From assembly GCA_039933775.1 (NCBI GenBank), contig JBDTNK010000007.1:1-58788 (forward strand): a stretch of 58,788 bases of DNA, written 5' to 3'. This document shows, one piece after another, positions 16,524 to 23,433 of the stretch. The first letter of the stretch is position 1. Each line of letters begins with the position of its first letter. Under the pieces are notes generated by a model that had not been told where the DNA came from, did no database searches, and worked only from the letters and a program-made list of their open reading frames with translations. Position numbers and translations under genes: made by a program. The stretch is from JBDTNK01 sp039933775. Its GTDB lineage: Bacteria > Chloroflexota > Limnocylindria > QHBO01.

Positions 16524-17215
16524 CAGGCCGCGGCCGCGCCGTCGGGCGGCAGCAGCTCGATGAGCGTGGCGCCGGTGCAGTTGTAGAGCAGCGTGCCCTC
16601 GTGGCGAACGCAGCGCTCGTCGAGGCCGCGACGCACGAGCGCCGTATGGCCGTGCAGCCAGAGCGGCGGGTCGAGGCGGTCGAGCAGCCAGCGGAACGCG
16701 GTGAAGCCGCGATGCGGCAGGTCATCGGCGTCGCCCAGGCCGCGCGGCGCGGCGTGGGTCACGACCAGCATCGGTCGTCGGCCACGCACTCGCAGCCAGG
16801 CGGGCAGCACGCGCAGCCACATCTCGAGGGCGTGAAACTGCATCGGCCCGCCGTTGTAGACCGGAGAGCCCGAGAAGCCGACGATCCGGATCTCCGCCTC
16901 CGTCACCGGGCGTCCGTCGGGCAGCGGATCCGGGAGCAGCAGCGGCGCAACGTTGCGCCAAGCGATACCGGCGTCATGATTGCCGCGCACGAAGAGGAGC
17001 GGGGCGTTGAAGCGGTGCGCGAGGCGGTCGAGGTACTCCGGCCCCAGGTCACCCGCCCCCACGATGAAGTCGACCGGCCCGAGCGACTCGACGGCGGTCG
17101 GCGACTCGATCGACGGCTCGACCTCGTCGCTCACGGCCAGGATGCGAACCGGCCGCCCTGCGCGGGCCGCGAAGAGGCTGGGATCGGGCCAGGCAAGCTG
17201 CAGGTGCTTGGTCAC
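16523..17215 (-). CDS. Calcineurin-like metallophosphoesterase
   Basis: A 230-residue phosphoesterase. The metal motifs are ILAVSDEVEP (replacing the usual D-x-H with a variant known in a subset of the family), GAGDLG, RGNHD, THAAP and LHGHT. It should hydrolyse a phosphoester or cyclic nucleotide; the substrate is unknown. The start is ATG 17215. It overlaps the ParB-like gene by four bases and the Rieske-like gene by one base, so all three are probably made from one message. Confidence 0.87.
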   Translation of the reverse strand: MTKHLQLAWPDPSLFAARAGRPVRILAVSDEVEPSIESPTAVESLGPVDFIVGAGDLGPEYLDRLAHRFNAPLLFVRGNHDAGIAWRNVAPLLLPDPLPDGRPVTEAEIRIVGFSGSPVYNGGPMQFHALEMWLRVLPAWLRVRGRRPMLVVTHAAPRGLGDADDLPHRGFTAFRWLLDRLDPPLWLHGHTALVRRGLDERCVRHEGTLLYNCTGATLIELLPPDGAAAA

Positions 17216-17922
17216 CCGGGCTCGTCCGGGGCATCGACGGTCGGGTGCACCTCCGTCGCCTCCCCAGCCGGGCGCGGGTTGTCACCGCTTGCGCGCAGCA
17301 GATCGAGCCTGCTGACCTGCTGCTCGTGCGGGCGGTGCTCGGCGGTTCGCGACTGGCGACCGAGGACCGCGTGCCGCAGCTCGTCGCTCGCCTCCAGCGT
17401 CGCGGCGATGGTCGCGGGCGGCGCGCTGTGCGCATGCTCGCCGGGTGGGACGAGCTCGGTGACGTCCGCATCGATGGCGACCGCCCCAAGCCGCTTGGCG
17501 GCCGCGATGCGGTTGTGCCCGTCGACGACGAAGTACTCGTCGCCGTAGCGCAGCAGCTCGACCGGCGGCAACAGGTCGAGCCGATCGGTCGCGCGTCGAA
17601 TGCGCTGCCAGCGGCCGCGCCAGTTCTGCCCGCGCAGCTGTGGCAGCGGCAGGAAGTCGGCGGTGTTCTGCGACGGACGGCGTGCGGTGCCCACGATCTC
17701 GTCGAGCGCGACCGGCTCCAGGCCGCGCGGGCGGCGCAGCGCCGCGGAGGCATGGGGGTGCAGGCTGTACAGCGAGGGCAGGACCGACCGCTCGCGCGCC
17801 GCGCGCACGGTCGTCGGACGGCTGCGCCATGCCTGTCGCAACCTGCCGGCAAATGCGGCCAGCAGCACGAACGGCAGGAGCACCCGGACCGGGATACGCG
17901 GAATGATCGAGAAGAGCCTCAA
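17212..17922 (-). CDS. Membrane-anchored ParB/sulfiredoxin-domain-like protein
   Basis: A 236-residue protein with a hydrophobic N-terminal segment (about residues 12-26). Its ParB/Srx-like nucleotide-binding core is shown by YFVVDGHNRIAAAKRLG (residues 130-146), the GxxR-type motif of ParB N-domains. There is no helix-turn-helix, so it is not a partition ParB. The C-terminal tail is charged and probably disordered. The TTG start at 17922 is chosen because the ATG just upstream hits a stop after three codons. It is the first gene of a run with the phosphoesterase and the Rieske-like protein. Confidence 0.65.
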   Translation of the reverse strand: MRLFSIIPRIPVRVLLPFVLLAAFAGRLRQAWRSRPTTVRAARERSVLPSLYSLHPHASAALRRPRGLEPVALDEIVGTARRPSQNTADFLPLPQLRGQNWRGRWQRIRRATDRLDLLPPVELLRYGDEYFVVDGHNRIAAAKRLGAVAIDADVTELVPPGEHAHSAPPATIAATLEASDELRHAVLGRQSRTAEHRPHEQQVSRLDLLRASGDNPRPAGEATEVHPTVDAPDEPG

Positions 17923-18054
17923 ATTTCCATGCTCGAATGGGGTGGCGCACTGGCGTGCACGTACTATGATGCCTCTTCCTGCTCCGGAGGACGATCAGGA
18001 CGCCCAGGTGCCGTCGCGCTGCAGCGCGAGCACGTACGAGGGAAAGGGAGGCAC

Positions 18055-19149
18055 ATGGCCACCGTCACGTTCGACCACCTCTACAAGCGCTACGGCGACG
18101 ACGTGATCGCCGTCAACGACCTCAACCTCGAGATCGCCGACGGCGAGTTCCTGGTGCTGGTGGGTCCATCCGGCTGCGGTAAGACGACCGCGCTGCGCTG
18201 TGTCGCGGGCCTCGAGGAGATCAGCGAGGGGCGTCTGCTCATCGGTGACCGGGTCGTCAACGACGTCGCACCCAAGGACCGTGACATCGCCATGGTCTTC
18301 CAGAGCTACGCCCTCTATCCGCACATGTCGGTCTTCGACAACCTGGCCTTCGGGCTGAAGCTGCGCAAGACCAAGAAGGAAGACATCAAGCGGCGCGTGG
18401 ACGAGGCAGCCGGCATCCTGGGCCTCGAGAAGCTGCTCGATCGCAAGCCGAAGGCACTCTCCGGCGGGCAGCGCCAGCGCGTTGCGCTGGGCCGCGCCAT
18501 CGTCCGCGAGCCATCGGTGTTCCTGATGGATGAGCCGCTTTCCAACCTGGACGCCAAGCTGCGCGTCCAGACGCGCGCCGAGATCGCACGCCTGCATCAG
18601 CGGCTCGGGACGACGACCGTCTACGTGACGCACGACCAGGTCGAGGCCATGACGATGGGCGACCGCATCTGCGTCATGCGCGACGGCCTCCTGCAGCAGG
18701 TCGGCTCGCCGCAGGACCTGTACGACCATCCGGTGAACGTGTTCGTCGCCGGCTTCATCGGTTCGCCGTCCATGAACTTCGCCACCACGCGCTCCGGCGA
18801 GGGCCAGGAGCTGTACCTCGGCAATGCCCGGCTCGACCTGCAGGGTGCCCATGCAAAGATCGCCGCGGATCGACCGAGTGGCTCCAACCTGCTCATCGGG
18901 TTCCGACCCGAGCATCTCGAGATTGCCAACGGCCAGGGCTCAGGGGCCGTCCGCATCCCCGCCAAGGTGGACGTTGTCGAGTATCTTGGCAACGAGGAGC
19001 TGATTCACGCCCAATCAGAGGGCCACGAGATCGTCGCCCTTCTCAGCTCCGACAAGAAGGTCTCGGTCGGCGAGCAGCTGGACTTCGCCATCCCATTGGA
19101 GAAGCTGCACCTGTTCGACCCCGAGAGTGAGAAGAGCCTCGTCGGCTGA
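18055..19149 (+). CDS. Sugar ABC transporter ATPase (MalK/UgpC family)
   Basis: A 364-residue ATPase energising carbohydrate importers. Walker A is GPSGCGKTT, the Q-loop VFQSYALYPHMSV, the signature LSGGQRQRVALGRA, Walker B VFLMDEPLSNLD, and the switch His is in VTHDQ. Residues after 240 form the regulatory TOBE/OB domain. GGGAGG lies just before ATG 18055. A TACTAT/TATGAT box at 17962-17970 may be part of the promoter. The binding protein and permeases follow, so this is probably the dedicated ATPase; such ATPases are also often shared among several sugar importers. Confidence 0.93.
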   Translation: MATVTFDHLYKRYGDDVIAVNDLNLEIADGEFLVLVGPSGCGKTTALRCVAGLEEISEGRLLIGDRVVNDVAPKDRDIAMVFQSYALYPHMSVFDNLAFGLKLRKTKKEDIKRRVDEAAGILGLEKLLDRKPKALSGGQRQRVALGRAIVREPSVFLMDEPLSNLDAKLRVQTRAEIARLHQRLGTTTVYVTHDQVEAMTMGDRICVMRDGLLQQVGSPQDLYDHPVNVFVAGFIGSPSMNFATTRSGEGQELYLGNARLDLQGAHAKIAADRPSGSNLLIGFRPEHLEIANGQGSGAVRIPAKVDVVEYLGNEELIHAQSEGHEIVALLSSDKKVSVGEQLDFAIPLEKLHLFDPESEKSLVG

Positions 19150-19306
19150 CGATGCTGCTGGGGAATGGCGGTTGCCCTCCCCGGGGTGCAGCGTGTCGCC
19201 GCATACGCGGAAGGCGCCTCTGGCCTTGTCGGTCGGCGGCGCTACACCAACTAGCCGGGTTCGGCCGCGGGACGGCCGGCGCGGAAATGGATGGAGAGGA
19301 GTCCCA

Positions 19307-20671
19307 ATGATTCAGCGATTCAGAATGTTCGCCCCGCTGGCGATGCTGGCGATCGTGCTGACGGCCTGCCCGGCCAGCACGACACCCAGCGAGAGCGCGG
19401 GCGGCGGTGGAGGGGGTAGCAGCACAGCGCCCGGCTCGAGCGATGGTGCGGCCGCGGGAGGCAGCATCGAGGTCACCTCGCTGTGGGGCGGCGCGGAGGC
19501 GGACGCCTTCCAAGCCGTGCTTGACGCGTTCAGCGCGGAGAGCGGCATCGAGGTGACGTACACCTCCCAGCGCCAGGACTATGCGACCGTCCTCAACAAC
19601 CGCCTCGAGCAGAGCGATCCGCCCGACGTGGCGATCATCCCCGGCATCGGCTTCCTGCGCAGCTTCGCGCGTGACGATCTCCTGGTGCCACTCAGCGACC
19701 TCGGCATCGAGCGCGACGCGATCGAGGGCAACTATCCCCCCGGCCTCGTCGACATCGGCGTCGTGGACGACGAGCTGTATGCCCTGGTTGTGAAGCTCAA
19801 CAGCAAGGCGACGGTCTGGTACAAGCCGGATTCGTTCGATGAGCAGGGCTTCGAGGTTCCCGCCGACTTCGCGGACCTTATCCAGATCACCGAAGACTAC
19901 AAGGCGGCTGGCCTCACCCCGTGGGCGGTCGGCGCGCTTGACTCGTGGACCCTCACCGACTGGTTCGAGATCATCTATCTCCACCAGGCCGGCGAGGAGG
20001 CCTACGACACCCTCTTCAGCGCCGATGGCAACTGGAGCGACCAGTCGGTCGTCGACGCGATCGACACCATGACCCAGATCATCAATAACGACAACGTCGC
20101 GGGCGGCATCGATGGTGCCCTGGCGACGGGCTTTGTTGACGGCATCGGCCTGGTCTTCGGCGAGAACGCCTCGGCGGAGATGTACTACGAGGGTGGCTTC
20201 GTCGGCGGCATTGCCGCGGGCGACGTCAATCCAGCCCTTGCCGATCAGCTCGGCACCGGCATTGACTTCTTCGACTTCCCGACCGTCGACGGCAACGGTG
20301 CCGGCGCCATCACCATCGGTGGCGACGTCATCGCGGCCTTCACCGACAATCCGGGCGTCGCGGAATTCATGCAGTACATGACGACGCCGGAGGCCGGCGC
20401 GACATGGGCTGCCGGCGGCACGATCATCAGCCCACTCAAGGGCGTCGAGTCGAGCGTCTACGAAGACGTCAACGTGCTCGCCGCCAAGGAAGCGGAGCAG
20501 GTCGCCAACGCGACCGCGGTCCGCTTCGACGGGTCTGATCTGCTCCCGGCCGGCACCGATCTCGGTGCCGTGCTCCAGGCCGCGATCCAGGATCCGAGCA
20601 GTGCCGGCAGCGCCCTGGAAGGCTTCCAGAGCGAAGTTGACGCTGCATGGGCAGACTCCACGGGAGGCTGA
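19307..20671 (+). CDS. Sugar ABC transporter substrate-binding lipoprotein (family 1)
   Basis: A 454-residue lipoprotein: signal peptide ending LTAC (Cys21), a Ser/Gly-rich linker, and a two-lobed family 1 solute-binding domain (VTSLWGGAEADAFQAVLDAF, then QSDPPDVAIIPG and the hinge segment TVWYKP). It captures a sugar, perhaps a mannose-containing oligosaccharide given the GH38 gene downstream. ATG 19307 has a strong GGAGAGGAG upstream. It follows the ATPase by 157 bases with no gene between. Confidence 0.93.
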   Translation: MIQRFRMFAPLAMLAIVLTACPASTTPSESAGGGGGGSSTAPGSSDGAAAGGSIEVTSLWGGAEADAFQAVLDAFSAESGIEVTYTSQRQDYATVLNNRLEQSDPPDVAIIPGIGFLRSFARDDLLVPLSDLGIERDAIEGNYPPGLVDIGVVDDELYALVVKLNSKATVWYKPDSFDEQGFEVPADFADLIQITEDYKAAGLTPWAVGALDSWTLTDWFEIIYLHQAGEEAYDTLFSADGNWSDQSVVDAIDTMTQIINNDNVAGGIDGALATGFVDGIGLVFGENASAEMYYEGGFVGGIAAGDVNPALADQLGTGIDFFDFPTVDGNGAGAITIGGDVIAAFTDNPGVAEFMQYMTTPEAGATWAAGGTIISPLKGVESSVYEDVNVLAAKEAEQVANATAVRFDGSDLLPAGTDLGAVLQAAIQDPSSAGSALEGFQSEVDAAWADSTGG

Positions 20672-20685
20672 CCCGGGGCTCACTG

Positions 20686-20716
20686 GAGGGGAGTGGCCGT
20701 CGGGGTCACTCCCCTC
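20686..20716 (+). terminator. Stem-loop between binding protein and permease genes
   Basis: A perfect 10-base stem (GAGGGGAGTG at 20686-20695 with CACTCCCCTC at 20707-20716) with an 11-base loop lies 14 bases after the stop of the binding-protein gene. No T-run follows, so it may act as a partial terminator or as an RNA-stabilising 3' end that raises binding-protein output over the permeases. Confidence 0.6.
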
Positions 20717-20751
20717 TCTCCTTCCGAAATGCGCATCGGAGGCGATGATCC

Positions 20752-21681
20752 ATGACCAACGTCGTCGCGCCAGTCGCGGTTCCCCGGCGGCAACAGGGTG
20801 CCTTCGGTCGCTTCGTCAGCGGATGGAGCATCGCGGCCGGCCTCTTCCTGGGCCCGGCGCTGCTGCTCCTGCTGGTCTTCATGGTCTACCCGACGGTCAG
20901 CACCATCGTGCTGTCGTTCGAAAACGGCATCGACAACTACGTCAGGCTGCTGACCCAGGACCCGAAGTTTCTCAGCTTCTCGACCTTCCCGCCTCGTGGC
21001 GCGCTCGTCAACAACGTGCTGTGGGTGATCTTCTACGTCGGCGGCTGCATCTTCTTCGGCCTGCTCATCGCGGTGATGGCCAGCCGTGTGCGCTACGAAT
21101 CGTTCATCACCGCGATCGTCTTCCTGCCCCAGGCGATTGCCGCCACGGCGCTCGGCGTCATTTGGCGCTTTGTGTATTTCCCCAACGAGAACACCGGCCT
21201 GCTGAACGCTGTACTCGGCATCTTCAATGCCGGACCGATCGCGTGGCTCGGCAGCGTGAGCTGGGTGAACACCGGGCTCATCATCGCCGGCGTGTGGGGC
21301 TCGGTGGGCTTTGCCACCGTCATCCTGCTGGCGTCGCTCAAGGGGATCAGCACCGAGATCATCGAGGCGGCACGCGTCGACGGCGCGCGGGAGAGCCAGA
21401 TCTTCTGGCGGATCATCATCCCCATGCTGTCGCTGCCCATCAGCGTCGTGGCGGTGACCTTGATCATCAACGTCATCAAGCTCTTCGACCTGATCTACGT
21501 CATGACCCAGGGCGGACCGGCGAACTCGAGCCGCACGATCGCCTTTAGCATGTACCAGGAGGCGCTGCCGTCGCGCAACTTCGACTACGGCGCGGCGATC
21601 GCGGTGATGATGCTCGTCATCCTCCTTCCGGTCCTGATCTTCAACATCCGACGCTTCCGCAGTGACAGGGTGATCGCATGA
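20752..21681 (+). CDS. Sugar ABC transporter permease (MalF/UgpA type)
   Basis: A 309-residue permease with six membrane helices. The EAA loop that docks the ATPase reads EAARVDGARESQIFWRIIIPM. The N-terminus is short and polar before the first helix near residue 25. It overlaps the next permease by four bases, so the two subunits are made in equal amounts. Confidence 0.93.
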   Translation: MTNVVAPVAVPRRQQGAFGRFVSGWSIAAGLFLGPALLLLLVFMVYPTVSTIVLSFENGIDNYVRLLTQDPKFLSFSTFPPRGALVNNVLWVIFYVGGCIFFGLLIAVMASRVRYESFITAIVFLPQAIAATALGVIWRFVYFPNENTGLLNAVLGIFNAGPIAWLGSVSWVNTGLIIAGVWGSVGFATVILLASLKGISTEIIEAARVDGARESQIFWRIIIPMLSLPISVVAVTLIINVIKLFDLIYVMTQGGPANSSRTIAFSMYQEALPSRNFDYGAAIAVMMLVILLPVLIFNIRRFRSDRVIA

Positions 21682-22565
21682 CCGCACTCGCCGAACCCGT
21701 CATCGAGCCGCCGGCCAAGACGCCCGCCGAAAAGATCCTGCGCTTCATCCGCAAGACGCCGATTCACATCGGGCTCATGGCCGTGGCCGTGTTCTGGCTT
21801 GTACCCACCCTCGGTCTGCTCATCACCTCGTTCCGCCCACGAAGCGAGATCCAGAGCACCGGTTGGTGGACCGTCTTCACCGGCAACCTCCAGTTCACGA
21901 CGCAGAACTACTCCGACGTGATCGGTGCGCAGAACATGCTCTCCGCGTTCATCAACAGCCTCTCGATCACGATCCCGGCGACGATCATCCCGCTCATCCT
22001 GGCGTCGCTCGCCGCCTTCGCATTCGCATGGGTCAGCTTCCCGTTCCGGGACACGATCTTCCTCATCATCGTGTCGTTGCTGATGGTGCCGATCCAGATG
22101 GTGCTCATCCCGTTGAGCCGCCTCTTCGGCGACATCGGCATCGGCGGATCGTTCCTGGGCATCTGGATCGTGCACACGACATTTGCGCTCCCGTTCGGGA
22201 TCTTCCTGCTGCGCAACTTCTTCATCACCCTGCCCCGCGATCTCATCGAGGCGGCGCGCATCGATGGCGCCTCGAGCTGGAACATCTTCCGCCGGGTGGT
22301 GGTGCCGCTTTCGGTGCCCGCGATCGCAAGCTATGGGATCTTCCAGTTCCTGTGGGTCTGGAATGACCTGCTCATCGCCCTTGTCTTTGCGCCACGCACC
22401 GGCCAGCCCATGACCGTGCAGGTCACGACGCTCCTCGGGACGTACGCCAGCGAGTGGAATCTCCTGGCGGCTGCTGCGTTCCTCATCATGGTGGTACCGC
22501 TCATCGTCTTCTTCAGCCTGCAGCGCTACTTCGTCCAGGGTCTTCTCGCTGGGTCCGTCAAGTAG
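21678..22565 (+). CDS. Sugar ABC transporter permease (MalG/UgpE type)
   Basis: A 295-residue second permease subunit with six helices. Its EAA loop is EAARIDGASSWNIFRRVVVPL. The N-terminal helix carries the LVPTLGLLITSFRP motif usual for MalG-like proteins. It completes the importer formed with the binding protein, MalF-like permease and ATPase. The next gene begins ten bases later, so the catabolic genes are probably co-transcribed. Confidence 0.93.
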   Translation: MTALAEPVIEPPAKTPAEKILRFIRKTPIHIGLMAVAVFWLVPTLGLLITSFRPRSEIQSTGWWTVFTGNLQFTTQNYSDVIGAQNMLSAFINSLSITIPATIIPLILASLAAFAFAWVSFPFRDTIFLIIVSLLMVPIQMVLIPLSRLFGDIGIGGSFLGIWIVHTTFALPFGIFLLRNFFITLPRDLIEAARIDGASSWNIFRRVVVPLSVPAIASYGIFQFLWVWNDLLIALVFAPRTGQPMTVQVTTLLGTYASEWNLLAAAAFLIMVVPLIVFFSLQRYFVQGLLAGSVK

Positions 22566-22575
22566 CCTGCCTGCA

Positions 22576-23433
22576 ATGACCGATGCGCCAGGTGGCGGCC
22601 CGCTTCGGGTCGCCACCTTCAATATCCGCGCCGCGATCGGCCCTGGTCCTTTCCCGGACCGATGGTGGCGCCAGGTCGATCCGCAGCGCCTGGCGCGCAT
22701 CGCGCGCGTGATCACCTCGCTCGATGCCGACCTCGTGGCACTCCAGGAGGTCGCACTGATCGCGACCGATGGCGTGGTGTCGGACCAGGCGGCCGAGCTG
22801 GGGCGCCTGACCGGGTACGACTGGCGCTACGCGGCGACGCGCTCGTTCACGATCGATGAGGGGGGCCCACTGCGCGGCGCCGGCCTCTTCGGCAACGCGC
22901 TGCTGTCGCGAAACCCGATCCGCTCGGCACGCACCGTCGGCCTGCCCATGGCGGGACCCGACGCGTGGGTGGAGCCGCCCGGCGCCGAGCACCCCGCGGC
23001 CGGCGTCCGCTATGCCGATGCGCCCGCCACGATTCGCGAGCCACGCTGCGCGCTGGTGTGCGAGGTGCAGCTGCCGTGGGGCGTGGGAACCGTGGCGTCG
23101 ACCCACTTCAGCCACGTCGGCTCGGGCGAGCGCCGGCTGCAGGCCGATGCACTGGCACTCGCCGTGCGCGACGTGCCGCTGCCGCTCATCGTGCTCGGCG
23201 ACCTGAACGCCACGATCCAGAGCGATGAGCTGGGACCGCTGCGCGACCGGATGGTCGACGCCTTCGCGGCCACAGGCACGCCGCCGGGCGACGACGGCCG
23301 ACGCTCGACCGACAACGGGCAGCCGATCGACCACGTCTTTCTGCAGGGCATCGAGCCGACCGACTGCCGCGTCGCGCGCGAGGCGGGCGACGCATCGGAT
23401 CACTACCCGGTCGTGGCGACCCTCGCACGGTGA
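22576..23433 (+). CDS. Endonuclease/exonuclease/phosphatase-family hydrolase
   Basis: A 285-residue protein of the DNase I-like metal-dependent hydrolase fold. Catalytic motifs are VATFNIR, DLVALQEV (metal-binding Glu), THFSHV, VLGDLNA and SDHYPV. No signal peptide is seen. The family includes phosphodiesterases, nucleases and phospholipid or sugar-phosphate phosphatases, so the substrate is open. It lies between the sugar permease and the mannosidase, overlapping the latter by four bases, which hints at a role in processing a phosphorylated or phosphodiester-linked mannoside. Confidence 0.85.
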   Translation: MTDAPGGGPLRVATFNIRAAIGPGPFPDRWWRQVDPQRLARIARVITSLDADLVALQEVALIATDGVVSDQAAELGRLTGYDWRYAATRSFTIDEGGPLRGAGLFGNALLSRNPIRSARTVGLPMAGPDAWVEPPGAEHPAAGVRYADAPATIREPRCALVCEVQLPWGVGTVASTHFSHVGSGERRLQADALALAVRDVPLPLIVLGDLNATIQSDELGPLRDRMVDAFAATGTPPGDDGRRSTDNGQPIDHVFLQGIEPTDCRVAREAGDASDHYPVVATLAR

